Shown in pieces: positions 1 to 9,281 of a stretch of 64,000 nucleotides of DNA (position 1 is the first letter of the stretch; every line of letters begins with the position of its first letter). Location: NCBI RefSeq assembly GCF_003002095.1, contig NZ_PVZC01000001.1, positions 1,488,001 to 1,552,000 on the forward strand, in the 5' to 3' direction. Position numbers and translations under genes: made by a program. This DNA comes from Allonocardiopsis opalescens. Its GTDB lineage: Bacteria > Actinomycetota > Actinomycetes > Streptosporangiales > Streptosporangiaceae. Under the pieces are notes generated by a model. The model did not search any database. It was given only the letters and a program-made list of their open reading frames with translations, and had not been told where the DNA came from.

Positions 1-50
1 TAAACTAACAAGAAAGTTTCCTAATAAATAGGGAGAGGGGCATCACGGTT
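1..50 (+). promoter_or_regulatory. Leader and probable operator of the ROK gene
   Basis: This AT-rich stretch sits directly before the ROK regulator in an otherwise very GC-rich sequence. It contains GTTTCCTAATAA-type sequence resembling the operators of actinobacterial ROK regulators, an AATAAAT stretch that could be a -10, and a GGGAGAGGGG ribosome binding site ahead of the ATG at 51. The upstream part is cut off by the window edge. Autoregulation is an inference. Confidence 0.4.
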
Positions 51-1265
51 ATGTCTCGACGCCCGGGCACTCCGCGTCTGCTGCGCGAGCTGAACGATCG
101 TGCCGCGTTGGAGCTGCTTCTGTCTGCGGGATCACTGACCCGCAGCCAGCTGGGTGAGATGACCGGCCTGTCCAAGGTAACCGCCTCGCAGCTCCTGGGG
201 CGGCTCGAGGAACGTGGTCTAGTCCAGGTCGTCGGCCGGCAGGGCGGCGGGCGCGGCCCCAACGCCGCGCTCTACTCCGTCGTACCCTCGTGCGGCTACG
301 TCGCCGGGCTCCACGTCGGACCCAGCGAGATCAGCGCCGGGATCGCGGACATCACCGGGCGGCTCGTCACCGAGGTCACCATCGACCCCAACGGCTCCGA
401 CGACCCCGTCACCCTGGTGCACAACACCGTGATGGCCCTCGTCGACAGCTCCAAGGTGCCCATGGAGCGGCTCCGCTCCTTCGTGATCGGCACCCCCGGC
501 GTGGTCGACCCCCGCAGCGGCGACGTCCGCTACTCCCACGATCTCCCCGCCTGGCACGACGGCGTCCTCGACCTGCTCCGCCGCGACCTGCGCAGGACCG
601 TGGTCATCGAGAACGACGTCAACCTCGCCGCGCTCGCCGAGCACTCCGTCGGCGCCGCCGCGGAGGCCGAGGACTTCGTGCTGCTCTGGCTCGGCGGCGG
701 CGTCGGCATGGCGATCATGCTCGGCGACCGGCTGCACCGCGGCAGCGGGGGAGGCGCGGGCGAGATCGGCTACCTGCCGGTGGCCGGCGCCCCGCTGCCC
801 GACGACGTCGGCGCCCCCGAGGGCTTCGCCTCCCTCGCCCCGGCCGTCGAGGGCGCCAAGCCGCTCAGCCACAGCTACCAGTCGCTGGTCGGCGGGCACG
901 AGGTGCAGTCGCTGGCCATCTCGCACGGCTTCCCCAGCGGCTCGGCCGCCGCCGCCGTCGTCAAGGCGCTCGCCGCGGGCGCCGACGGAGCCGCCTTCCT
1001 GGACGAGTTGGCGCACCGCATCGCCCTGGGCGTCGCCTCGGTGTGCGTGGTGCTCGACCCCGGCCTGGTGGTGCTCAGCGGCGAGGTCGGCCGGGTGGGC
1101 GGCGCCGAACTGGCCCGGCGGGTCGCCGCGGCCGTGAGCCGGCTCGGACCCAACACGGTCCGGGTCGCCACCACCGGGGTGACCGGCAACCCGGTGCTGC
1201 GCGGCGCCCTGCTCGCCGCGCTGGACCACGCCCGCGAAGAGGTCTTCTCCAGCGGCTCCGGCTGA
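51..1265 (+). CDS. ROK-family transcriptional regulator
   Basis: A 404-residue protein with an N-terminal winged helix-turn-helix (about residues 10–70, including the LTRSQLGEMTGLSKVTASQL helix pair) followed by a ROK sugar-kinase-like fold. ROK landmarks are a GTPGVVD stretch, the IENDVNLAALAEH segment, a glycine-rich LWLGGGVGM loop and GAGEIGYLPV. The cysteine zinc motif that usually follows GAGEIG in ROK proteins (CXCGXXGC) is absent. The HTH marks it as a NagC/XylR-like repressor of a sugar system rather than a glucokinase. No sugar transporter lies beside it in the window, so the effector is unknown. The start is set by a strong purine-rich RBS. Confidence 0.85.
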   Translation: MSRRPGTPRLLRELNDRAALELLLSAGSLTRSQLGEMTGLSKVTASQLLGRLEERGLVQVVGRQGGGRGPNAALYSVVPSCGYVAGLHVGPSEISAGIADITGRLVTEVTIDPNGSDDPVTLVHNTVMALVDSSKVPMERLRSFVIGTPGVVDPRSGDVRYSHDLPAWHDGVLDLLRRDLRRTVVIENDVNLAALAEHSVGAAAEAEDFVLLWLGGGVGMAIMLGDRLHRGSGGGAGEIGYLPVAGAPLPDDVGAPEGFASLAPAVEGAKPLSHSYQSLVGGHEVQSLAISHGFPSGSAAAAVVKALAAGADGAAFLDELAHRIALGVASVCVVLDPGLVVLSGEVGRVGGAELARRVAAAVSRLGPNTVRVATTGVTGNPVLRGALLAALDHAREEVFSSGSG

Positions 1266-1286
1266 GCCCGCCCGCGGCGGGCGGGC
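1266..1286. terminator. GC-rich hairpin between convergent genes
   Basis: GCCCGCCCGC is followed almost immediately by its complement GCGGGCGGGC, directly after the ROK stop codon. It lies between the convergent ROK and NUDIX genes and probably ends both transcripts. There is no T-tract, as is usual in GC-rich actinobacteria. Confidence 0.5.
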
Positions 1287-1296
1287 GCCGCGCGGC

Positions 1297-1773
1297 TCAG
1301 CGCGGCCGGGCGCGCCACCAGGCGTACATACCGGGCAGCGGGTCCACCAGCCACGGCCGCAGCGTCAGCTCCTTGGCCTCCGCCTCGGAGACGAACCGCA
1401 GCTCGGCGATCTCATCGTCGTCGGGGACGGGGCTGCCCTCCAGCACCTCGCAGGCGTAGACCGTGCACACGTACGCCGCCTCGTCGCCGTTGGGGTAGGT
1501 GACGCGGTGGCCGGGACCGCCGTAGGCCCCGAGCAGGGCGTAGGCCCGCACCCGCAGGCCGACCTCCTCGAAGGTCTCGCGCTCCGCGCCCTGCTCGGGC
1601 GTCTCGTCCACCTCGACGGCGCCGCCGGGCAGCGCCCAGTCGGCCGAACCGTGCTGGCGGACCAGCAGCAGCCGCCCCTCGGCGTCGAACACGCACGCCG
1701 CCGCCGAAGGCACCAGCAGCAGCCGGTGGCCCACCAGTTCGCGCATCCGCCCGATGTAGCCCGAGATGGCCAT
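1297..1773 (-). CDS. NUDIX hydrolase
   Basis: A 158-residue NUDIX-fold pyrophosphohydrolase. The NUDIX box is visible as GGAVEVDETPEQGAERETFEEVGL, matching GX5EX7REUXEEXGU with only its usual variation. The substrate cannot be told from sequence. The longer frame to 1851 was rejected because the ATG at 1773 has a GGAGGGG-type RBS and gives a normal N-terminus. It starts 44 bp after the glyA stop on the same strand and is probably co-transcribed with glyA. The C-terminus is rich in W and R. Confidence 0.85.
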   Translation of the reverse strand: MAISGYIGRMRELVGHRLLLVPSAAACVFDAEGRLLLVRQHGSADWALPGGAVEVDETPEQGAERETFEEVGLRVRAYALLGAYGGPGHRVTYPNGDEAAYVCTVYACEVLEGSPVPDDDEIAELRFVSEAEAKELTLRPWLVDPLPGMYAWWRARPR

Positions 1774-1817
1774 GCTCCCGCCCCTCCGTCCGCCCACCGG
1801 CGGCCCGCCGCCGCCCG

Positions 1818-3107
1818 TCAGTGCACGCCGGGGACAGGGTACTGGGCGCACAGCTCCGCCACCTCGCCGCGCACCCGCTTGACGACGGCGTCCAGCGCGG
1901 CGGCGTCACCGGCGGCCAGCGCGCCGACCACCTCGTCCAGCCAGGCCGCAACCTGGCGCATCTCGGCCGCGCCCATGCCGCGGCTCGTCAGCGCGGGGCT
2001 GCCGATCCGCAGGCCCGAGGGGTCGAAGGGCTTGCGCGGATCGAAGGGCACCGCGTTGTGGTTCGTCTCCAGGCCGGCGGCGTCCAGTGCCCGCGCCGCG
2101 GGCTTGCCGCCCACCCCCCTGCTCGTCAGGTCGATCAGCACCAGGTGGTTGTCGGTGCCGCCCGACACCAGCTCGAAGCCCCGCGCGGCCAACTCGTCGG
2201 CGAGCACCGCGGCATTGGCCACCACCCGCCGCGCGTATTCGCCGAACTCCGGGCGGGCCGCCTCGCCCAGTGCCACCGCGATCCCGGCGGTGGTGTGGTT
2301 GTGCGGACCGCCCTGCAGGCCGGGGAAGACGGCGCGGTCGACGGCGCGGGCGTGCTCGGCACCGGTCAGGATCATCGCGCCGCGCGGGCCGCGCAGCGTC
2401 TTGTGGGTGGTCGTGGTGACCACGTCGGCATGGCCCACGGGCGAGGGGTGCGCGCCCCCGGCGACCAGGCCGGCGATGTGCGCGATATCGGCCACCAGCA
2501 GCGCGCCGACCTCGCGGGCGATCGCGGCGAAGCCGGCGAAGTCGATGGTGCGCGGCACCGCCGTGCCCCCGCAGAAGATCAGCCGCGGCCGCTCGCGGCG
2601 CGCCAGCTCGCGCACCTCGTCCAGGTCCACCCGGCCGGTGTCGCGGCGCACGCCGTACTGGACCGGGCGGAACCACGTGCCCGTCGCCGACACCGGCCAG
2701 CCGTGGGTGAGGTGCCCGCCCATCGGCAGCGCCATGCCCATCACGGTGTCGCCCGGGCTCGCGAACGCGAGGTAGACGGCGAGATTGGCCGGGGAGCCGG
2801 AGTACGGCTGCACATTGGCGTGCTCGACGCCGAACAGCGCGCGGGCGCGCTCGGCCGCCAGGGTCTCCAGCCGGTCGACCACCTGCTGGCCCTCGTAGTA
2901 GCGGCGGCCCGGATAGCCCTCGGAGTACTTGTTCGTGAACACCGAACCGGTGGCCGCGAGCACCGCCGCCGACACGTAGTTCTCCGACGGGATCAGCTTC
3001 AGGGTCTCGCCCTGCCGCCGCTCCTCGTCGGCGACCAGGGCGGCGACCTGGGGATCGGTGACCGCCAGCGCGGCGGTGTGCGAACCGGAGGAAGAGGTGA
3101 ACATCAT
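1818..3107 (-). CDS. glyA: Serine hydroxymethyltransferase
   Basis: A 429-residue PLP enzyme that interconverts serine plus tetrahydrofolate with glycine plus 5,10-methylene-THF, feeding one-carbon units to purine, thymidylate and methionine synthesis. The PLP-lysine motif reads VTTTTHKTLRGPRG. Other SHMT signatures are SENYVS near the N-terminus, YSEGYPGRRYYEGQ, and a MALPMGGHLTHG loop. Length is normal for bacterial GlyA. The ATG ATG pair at 3107/3104 lies behind CTGGAG. Upstream codons in the same frame belong to the riboswitch leader, so longer starts are rejected. The gene is controlled by the ZTP riboswitch described separately and leads a short operon with the NUDIX gene. Confidence 0.95.
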   Translation of the reverse strand: MMFTSSSGSHTAALAVTDPQVAALVADEERRQGETLKLIPSENYVSAAVLAATGSVFTNKYSEGYPGRRYYEGQQVVDRLETLAAERARALFGVEHANVQPYSGSPANLAVYLAFASPGDTVMGMALPMGGHLTHGWPVSATGTWFRPVQYGVRRDTGRVDLDEVRELARRERPRLIFCGGTAVPRTIDFAGFAAIAREVGALLVADIAHIAGLVAGGAHPSPVGHADVVTTTTHKTLRGPRGAMILTGAEHARAVDRAVFPGLQGGPHNHTTAGIAVALGEAARPEFGEYARRVVANAAVLADELAARGFELVSGGTDNHLVLIDLTSRGVGGKPAARALDAAGLETNHNAVPFDPRKPFDPSGLRIGSPALTSRGMGAAEMRQVAAWLDEVVGALAAGDAAALDAVVKRVRGEVAELCAQYPVPGVH

Positions 3108-3134
3108 GGCGCGCTCCAGCGTGCTCGACGTTCC

Positions 3135-3222
3135 GGCGCACCCAGGCGTACGGTGCGGCGGTCGGAGCTTCCCGGTGGTCGATTCCACCTCGGGGGCGCT
3201 GCGCCCCCACGCCAGTCGCAAG
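3135..3222 (-). ncRNA. ZTP (pfl) riboswitch in the glyA leader
   Basis: Read on the minus strand, the glyA leader carries the ZTP/pfl landmarks in the right order: GCGACTGGCG, then a short hairpin (GGGGGCGCAGCGCCCCC), then GAGGTGGAATCGACCACCGGG, a linker, CCGC and finally ACGCCTGGGTGCGCC. The CGCCTGGG block near the 3' end is the most conserved part of this riboswitch class. The class senses ZTP/ZMP (a signal of low 10-formyl-THF) and is known to control glyA and purine/folate genes. The aptamer ends roughly 30 nt before the start codon, so the switch could act on translation or by early termination. Identified by eye; no covariance model was run. Confidence 0.8.
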
Positions 3223-3424
3223 GCGACCATCGTAGCGAGCCGCGCGCCGCCCCGCACGCGCCGCCCCGCACGATCGGGGTCGCCTACGTGCGGGCGCTCC
3301 GGCATCCTGACGTGCGGGCGGTACCGGACAAACCATTTGCACCCGATGGGGAGCGACTGCTTCCCTGCCGAATTCCGATCGCCGACCTTGGGACCGAACG
3401 GGCATCAATTCTGTGAAGGGTTCG

Positions 3425-3463
3425 CCCTCGCACCTGTCAATGGCAACCATGAGGTAGCGAGGG
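3425..3463 (-). terminator. Hairpin downstream of lhr
   Basis: CCCTCGC and ACCT at the left pair with AGGT and GCGAGGG at the right, with one bulged base, and an inner ATGG–CAA–CCAT hairpin caps it. It lies about 60 nt beyond the lhr stop on the minus strand, a plausible place for transcript termination before the glyA promoter. The remaining sequence between 3223 and 3524 shows no gene. Confidence 0.5.
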
Positions 3464-3524
3464 TGGCCCGTGTCTGGAACGACATCTATCCAGGTCGGCC
3501 GCTGCCCACGTCCGACGCGGATTC

Positions 3525-6500
3525 TCAGACCCGCAGCCGCAGCCCCTGCGGGGTGGCGTGGAAGCCCTCGCGCTCCAGCAGGTCCGCCAGGGAGGACTCG
3601 AAGACCGGTACGCCGTCGGCGCGGCGGACGGTGAGGGCGGGCAGGCGGCCGTCGCGGACGGCCGCGACGAGCGCGGCGACGGCCTCGCGCAGGGGAGCGG
3701 AGTCGGCGGTGAAGGACAGGACGCTGCGGCCGCCCCGCTCGACGTACAGCACCAGCTCGCCGTCGACCAGCACGACGGCCGCGCCCGCGCGGCGGCTGGG
3801 GCGGTGGCCCTCGGCCGACGCCTCCGGCCAGGGCAGCGCGGCGCCGTACACATTGGCGGGGTCGGCCGCCGCCAGCAGGACCGGGCCCGTGCGGGCGGGG
3901 GTGCCGCGCAGCCGGTCGACCGCGCCCTCCACCGCGAACTGGGCGGCGCCCAGACCCTCCACGAAGTAGCCGCGCCGGGTGCGGCCCGCCTCCTCCGCCG
4001 TGCGCAGCACCGGGTAGGCGGCGCCGAAGCCGCCCGCCACCCGCTCGGCCACGACCGCGCCGCGCGTCACCACGCCGTGCCGGTCCAGCAGCGCGCGAGC
4101 CACCGCCCAGCCCCGCTCCGCACTCCGGCGGGCGGCGTCCTGACGGCCGGCCGCGCCCGCGCCGTCGACCGCGCCGCCGTGCACCCCACCAGTGCCGCCC
4201 CCCGCACCGCCGCGCGGCGGCAGCGCCCACCAGCGGCCCGACACCGTCGGCGGGCCGCTCCGGCTCGGCAGGGCCGGGCGGCGGCCGGGAGCGCGCCGCG
4301 CGGACACCCCGCCCGCCGACAGCACCGCGCGCAGCGGCGCCAGGGTGTCATTGCTGACCAGGCCCGCCCACACCAGCTCCCACACCACCTCCACCAGCCG
4401 CTGGTCCGCCACCACCTCCCCGACGGCGGCCGCGACCCGCTCGGCGATACCGCGGAAGAACAGCGCCCCGCCGCCGCCCAGCGCGTCCAGCACCGCCCCC
4501 GCCAGCTCCGGCTCGCCCAGCTCCGCCACCGGCGCCGGGTCGGGCAGCACCAGCTCCGCCTCGTCCGACGGCGCCAGCGCCACCCACCCGTCGCCCCCGC
4601 CCAGGGCACCCGCCCCCGCCCACACCACCTCGCCCGTGGCGGTCAGCGCGTCCAGCACGGCAGGGCCGTAGCCCTCCACCCTCGAACCCAGCACCAGCGC
4701 CTCCAGCGCCGACGCCGGCACCACCGCACCGCGCAGCGTGCGCACCGCGCGCAGCAGCCCCTCCTCGCCGCGCCCGGCCGAGGACGACGGCGCCACCCCC
4801 TGCCACGACGGCACGAAACGAGCCAGCGCCGCCCGCCCCACCGGCTCCGCCTCGCGCCGCAGCCGCGCCACCGAGCGGCGGCGCAGCATCCGCAGCACGT
4901 CCGCGTCGCACCACTCCGCCCCCCGGCCGCCCGGCCGGAAGGCCCCCGACACCACCCGCCCCCGCGCCGCCAGCCGCTCCAGCGCCTCCGCCACCGGTGC
5001 CGGGCCGATCCCCAGCAGCCGCGCGGGCTCCTCCGCCCGGAACGGGCCGTGGGTGCGGGCATAGCGCGACAGCAGGTCGCCGAGCGGATCGGCCACCGGC
5101 TCCAGCAGCGCGCCCGGCAGCCCCGCGGGCGGCTCCACCCCCAGCGCGTCGCGCAGCCGCGAGACGTCCTCCACCGCCGCCCACCTGGGCTCACCGCCCA
5201 CCCGCACCAGCACCGCCCGGCCCGCCTCACCCAGCCGCGCCAGCCAGCCGCCCTCCACACCCCGCCGCGCCGCCTCCTCCGGGCTCAGCGGCCCCAGCTC
5301 CCGCAGCAGGTCCGCCGCCCGCTCCACGCCCTGAGCCGCGTCGGACGCCCGCACCCGCCGGTCCGGCGCCAACCGGGCCAGCTCCAGATCCGCCTCCGCC
5401 ACCACCTCCGGATCGAGCAGCTCCCGCAGCTCCGGCTGCCCCAGCAGCTGCGCCAGCAGGCCCGCGTCCACGGTCAGCGCCTGCGCGCGCCGCTCCGCCA
5501 GCGGGACGTCGTCGGCGTACAGGTACGCCGCCGTGAACGCCATCGCCAGCGAACGCGCGAACGGCGACGCCTGCGGCGTCTCCACCTCCACCACCCGCAC
5601 CCGGCGCGCCGCGATGTCGCGCATCAGCGCCTCCAGCGCGGGCACGTCGAACACGTCCCGCAGGCACTCGCGCACCGCCTCCAGCACGATCGGGAACTCC
5701 GGGAAACCGCTGGCCACCTGGAGCAGCTGCGCGGACCGCTGCCGCTGCTGCCACAGCGGCATCCGCCGCCCCGGCGCCGGCCGCGCCAGCAGCAGCGCCC
5801 GCGCCGCGCACTCGCGGAACCGCGCCGCGAAGAGCGCCGACGCCCCCAGCTCCGCCGTGACCAGCGACGACACCTCATCGGCCGCCACCACGACCAGATC
5901 GGCCACCGACATCCCGGCCGGCGCCTCCGTATCGGGCACCCGCACCATGATCCCGTCGTCCGACGGCACCGCCTGCGCCTCCACCCCGAACCGCGCCCCC
6001 AGCCGCGCCGCCACCACCAGCGCCCACGCCGCGTGCACCGGCGCCCCGAACGGGGAGTGCACCACCACCCGCCAGTCGCCCACCTCGTCGCGGAAGCGCT
6101 CCACCACCACCGTGCGGTCGTCGGGCACCGAACCCGTCGCGTCCCGCTGCTCCGCCAGGTACGCCACCAGGTTCCGCGCCGCCAAGGCGTCCAAGCCGGC
6201 CGAGCGCGCCCGCGCCAGCGCCGCGTCCTCGTCCAGACCCACCAGCTCGCGCGTCAGCGCCCCCAGCGCCCGGCCCAGCTCAGCCGGGCGCCCCTGCGCG
6301 TCGGCGTGCCAGAACGGCAGCCGCCCCGGCTGCCCCGCCGCCGGAGACACCATCACCCGGTCCGGGGTGATCTGCTCGATCCGCCACGACGACGCCCCCA
6401 GCACGAACACATCGCCCACACGCGACTCGTACACCATCTCCTCGTCCAGCTCGCCGACCCGCGCCCCCCGCTCCGCGCCCACCAGGAACACCCCGAACAG

Positions 6501-8126
6501 GCCCCGGTCGGGGATCGTGCCGCCGCTCGTCACCGCCAGCCGCTGCGCCCCGGGCCGCGCCGCCACCACATCGGCCTCCCGGTCCCACACCAGCCGGGGC
6601 CGGAAGGCCGCGAACGCGTCCGACGGATAGCGGCCCGCCAGCATGTCCAGCACCGAGGCCAGCACGTCGTCGGTCAGCTCCGCGAACGGATACGCCCGCC
6701 GCACCAGCGCGGCCAGCTCGCCCACCGGCCACTCGTCCATCGCCGCCATCGCCACGACCTGCTGCGCCAGCACGTCCAGCGGATTGCGCGGCGTACGCAG
6801 CTCCTCGATCCCGCCCGTGCGCATCCGCTCCACCACCACCGCCGACGGCAGCAGATCGCCCCGGTGCCGGGGGAAGAACAGCCCCCGCGACACCCCCTCC
6901 ACCTGGTGGCCCGCCCGGCCCACCCGCTGCAGCCCGCTCGCCACCGACGGCGGCGCCGCCACCTGCACCACCAGGTCCACCGCGCCCATGTCGATGCCCA
7001 GCTCAAGGCTTGACGTGGCCACCACCGCCGGGAGCCGCCCCGCCTTCAGCTCCTCCTCGATCAGCGCGCGCTCCTCCCGCGACACCGAGCCGTGGTGCGC
7101 CCGCGCCACCACGGGCGCCAGCCCCGCCCCCGTACCCGACTGCGCCATCACCTGCGCCGGCCGGCCCGGCTCCGGCACCGGCAGCCCCGCCCGCTCCGCC
7201 GCCAGCTCGTTCAACCGCGCGCACAGCCGCTCGGCGATCCCCCGCGCGTTCACGAACACGATCGACGAGCGGTGCGCCGCGATCTCGTCGAACAGCCGCT
7301 CCTCCACATGCGGCCACACCGTGCGCCGCCGCGCCCGGTCCCCGGCCGCCGCCTCCAGGCCCGCCCCCGGCTCACTCAGATCCTCGACCGGGACCACCAC
7401 CTCCAGCTCCAGCCGCTTGGCCGACGGCGGCCGCACCACCTCCACCGGGCGCGGACCCCCCAGGAACGCCGCCACCTCCGCCGCCGGACGCACCGTCGCC
7501 GACAGCCCGATCCGCTGCCCGGGACCGTCGGCCGCCAGCGCGTCCAGCCGCTCCAGGCTCAGCGCCAGATGCGCCCCCCGCTTCGTGCCCGCCAGCGCGT
7601 GCACCTCGTCCACGATCACCGTGCGCACCCCCCGCAGGCTCTCCCGCGCCCGCGAGGTCAGCAGCAGGAACAGCGACTCCGGCGTGGTGATCAGCACGTC
7701 CGGCGGCCGCCGCGCGAACGCCCGCCGCTCGCGCGCCGGAGTGTCACCGGTACGCGAACCCACCTCGATAGCGGGCTCGGCCAGCCCCAGCCCGCGCGCC
7801 ACCCGGCGCATCCCCTCCAGCGGGCGGCGCAGATTGCGCTGCACGTCCACCGCCAGCGCCTTCAGCGGCGACACGTACAGCACCCGGCAGCGCCGCAGCG
7901 GATCCGCCGGAACCGGCTCGACCGCCAGCCGGTCCAGCGCCCACAGGAACGCCGCCAGCGTCTTGCCCGCCCCCGTCGGCGCCACCACCAGCGTGTTCGC
8001 ACCGCCGCCGATCGAGCGCCAGGCCGCCGCCTGCGCCGGAGTGGGCGCGGCGAACTCGCCGCGGAACCACGCGCGGGCCGTCGGCGAGAACAGGTCGAGC
8101 GCGGCGTCGGGGGACTCGTGGGTCAT
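3525..8126 (-). CDS. lhr: Lhr-type ATP-dependent helicase
   Basis: A 1533-residue superfamily 2 DNA helicase, the usual length of full-size Lhr (about 1500). N-terminal motor: Walker A in APTGAGKTLAAFLWAL, a DEVHAL Walker B box, SATVRP motif III, and a helicase C-terminal domain with QRVGRAGHQ (motif VI). These are followed by the winged-helix and Lhr-core domains (through ERFRDEVGDWRVVVHSPFG) and the long C-terminal part found only in large Lhr proteins. It translocates on DNA and is linked to the mutagen response in mycobacteria. The start at 8126 (MTHESPDAALDLF) replaces a longer frame whose N-terminus is arginine/proline-rich antisense noise. It is transcribed alone, divergent from the ABC exporter genes. 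Confidence 0.93.
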   Translation of the reverse strand: MTHESPDAALDLFSPTARAWFRGEFAAPTPAQAAAWRSIGGGANTLVVAPTGAGKTLAAFLWALDRLAVEPVPADPLRRCRVLYVSPLKALAVDVQRNLRRPLEGMRRVARGLGLAEPAIEVGSRTGDTPARERRAFARRPPDVLITTPESLFLLLTSRARESLRGVRTVIVDEVHALAGTKRGAHLALSLERLDALAADGPGQRIGLSATVRPAAEVAAFLGGPRPVEVVRPPSAKRLELEVVVPVEDLSEPGAGLEAAAGDRARRRTVWPHVEERLFDEIAAHRSSIVFVNARGIAERLCARLNELAAERAGLPVPEPGRPAQVMAQSGTGAGLAPVVARAHHGSVSREERALIEEELKAGRLPAVVATSSLELGIDMGAVDLVVQVAAPPSVASGLQRVGRAGHQVEGVSRGLFFPRHRGDLLPSAVVVERMRTGGIEELRTPRNPLDVLAQQVVAMAAMDEWPVGELAALVRRAYPFAELTDDVLASVLDMLAGRYPSDAFAAFRPRLVWDREADVVAARPGAQRLAVTSGGTIPDRGLFGVFLVGAERGARVGELDEEMVYESRVGDVFVLGASSWRIEQITPDRVMVSPAAGQPGRLPFWHADAQGRPAELGRALGALTRELVGLDEDAALARARSAGLDALAARNLVAYLAEQRDATGSVPDDRTVVVERFRDEVGDWRVVVHSPFGAPVHAAWALVVAARLGARFGVEAQAVPSDDGIMVRVPDTEAPAGMSVADLVVVAADEVSSLVTAELGASALFAARFRECAARALLLARPAPGRRMPLWQQRQRSAQLLQVASGFPEFPIVLEAVRECLRDVFDVPALEALMRDIAARRVRVVEVETPQASPFARSLAMAFTAAYLYADDVPLAERRAQALTVDAGLLAQLLGQPELRELLDPEVVAEADLELARLAPDRRVRASDAAQGVERAADLLRELGPLSPEEAARRGVEGGWLARLGEAGRAVLVRVGGEPRWAAVEDVSRLRDALGVEPPAGLPGALLEPVADPLGDLLSRYARTHGPFRAEEPARLLGIGPAPVAEALERLAARGRVVSGAFRPGGRGAEWCDADVLRMLRRRSVARLRREAEPVGRAALARFVPSWQGVAPSSSAGRGEEGLLRAVRTLRGAVVPASALEALVLGSRVEGYGPAVLDALTATGEVVWAGAGALGGGDGWVALAPSDEAELVLPDPAPVAELGEPELAGAVLDALGGGGALFFRGIAERVAAAVGEVVADQRLVEVVWELVWAGLVSNDTLAPLRAVLSAGGVSARRAPGRRPALPSRSGPPTVSGRWWALPPRGGAGGGTGGVHGGAVDGAGAAGRQDAARRSAERGWAVARALLDRHGVVTRGAVVAERVAGGFGAAYPVLRTAEEAGRTRRGYFVEGLGAAQFAVEGAVDRLRGTPARTGPVLLAAADPANVYGAALPWPEASAEGHRPSRRAGAAVVLVDGELVLYVERGGRSVLSFTADSAPLREAVAALVAAVRDGRLPALTVRRADGVPVFESSLADLLEREGFHATPQGLRLRV

Positions 8127-8249
8127 GGCCGCCAGTCTGCCCGCCCGTTCTGACGGACCACCGGCAGCACGCCGTCCGCACCGCCGGGCCGTCCGCGGAC
8201 CGCCACCGGTCACCTCGGCGCGCCGACCCCGGGCCCGCGGCGGGTCCGC

Positions 8250-8255
8250 TAGATT
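8250..8255 (+). promoter_or_regulatory. Candidate -10 for the ABC exporter operon
   Basis: TAGATT fits the actinobacterial TANNNT -10 and lies in the 206-bp gap between divergent lhr and the ABC genes, about 78 nt before the ABC start. No convincing -35 was seen. Confidence 0.3.
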
Positions 8256-8332
8256 TCGTACCGAAGCGCCCATACCTTTCGCCGGGCACCGGCGCGTCCC
8301 ATCCCGCCCCGCCGCACTCGGAGCCGTCCCGC

Positions 8333-9253
8333 ATGCCCGAACGTCCGCCCGCCATCGTGGCCCGCGGGATCCAGCGCGCCTTCGGCCGGGTCCAGGCGCT
8401 GCGCGGCGTCGACCTCACCGTGCCCTACGGCGAGGTCACCGCCCTCGTCGGCCCCAACGGCGCGGGCAAGACCACCCTGCTGCTCATCCTCGCCACCCTG
8501 CTCATGCACGACGACGGCGGCGTCAGCGTCGCCGGCCACGACCCCGTCGAGGATCCCGGAGCGGTGCGCGCCAAGATCGGCTGGATGCCCGACAGCTTCG
8601 GTGTCTACGACCAGCTCACCACCGACGAGTACCTCACCTTCTTCGCCGACGCCTACCGGCTGCCCGCCGCCGCGGCCGCCCGGCGCATCGCCGAACTCCT
8701 CGAACTCGTCCACCTCACCGAGTACCGCCACCAGCCCGTCCACGTCCTGTCCCGCGGCCAGAAGCAGCGGCTCGGCGTGGCCAGGTCACTGGTGCACGAA
8801 CCCGAGATCCTCCTCCTCGACGAACCCGCCTCCGGCCTCGACCCCCGCTCGCGCGTCGAACTGCGCGACCTGCTGCGCGGCCTCGCCGCCGACGGCGCCG
8901 CCGTCCTGGTCTCCAGCCACATCCTCGCCGAACTGTCGGAGATGGCCGACCGGGTCGTCTTCGTCGCCGACGGCGTCACCGCCGGCGAGCACCGCCTGGA
9001 CGAACTCACCCCCGCCACCCACCGCTGGCGCATCCAGGCCCGCGACCCCGACGACCTCGCCGAGGCGCTGAGCGCCTTCGGCGTCACCGCCACCGAGGCC
9101 GGCGGCGGACACGAGGTCGAACTCGACGGCGACGACGCCGCCGCCGACCTGCTCGCCGACCTCGTCACCGACGGCGTGCGCGTCACCGCCTTCACCCCGC
9201 TCGGCCGCACCCTCGAGGACGCCTACCTCGACCTCACCGACGACCGCCGATGA
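8333..9253 (+). CDS. ABC transporter ATP-binding protein
   Basis: A 306-residue ABC ATPase. Walker A is GPNGAGKTTLL, the signature is LSRGQKQRLG (R instead of G at the second position, common in ABC-2-type exporters), and Walker B is ILLLDEPASGLDP followed by an SSH switch histidine. A C-terminal extension of about 80 residues after the nucleotide-binding domain (HRWRIQARDPDDLAEAL…) is typical of ATPases pairing with ABC-2 permeases. The permease starts 28 bp downstream, so the two form an operon and probably one exporter. The substrate is unknown. Confidence 0.9.
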   Translation: MPERPPAIVARGIQRAFGRVQALRGVDLTVPYGEVTALVGPNGAGKTTLLLILATLLMHDDGGVSVAGHDPVEDPGAVRAKIGWMPDSFGVYDQLTTDEYLTFFADAYRLPAAAAARRIAELLELVHLTEYRHQPVHVLSRGQKQRLGVARSLVHEPEILLLDEPASGLDPRSRVELRDLLRGLAADGAAVLVSSHILAELSEMADRVVFVADGVTAGEHRLDELTPATHRWRIQARDPDDLAEALSAFGVTATEAGGGHEVELDGDDAAADLLADLVTDGVRVTAFTPLGRTLEDAYLDLTDDRR

Positions 9254-9281
9254 CCCGCGCCGTCCGCACCCGGGAGCCCGC

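Noticed and set aside
219..1229. 336-codon open frame antisense to the ROK gene
   Set aside because: Its composition is R/G/A/H-rich with no family signal; it is a typical antisense frame in high-GC DNA. Many similar long frames across the window were set aside for the same reason.
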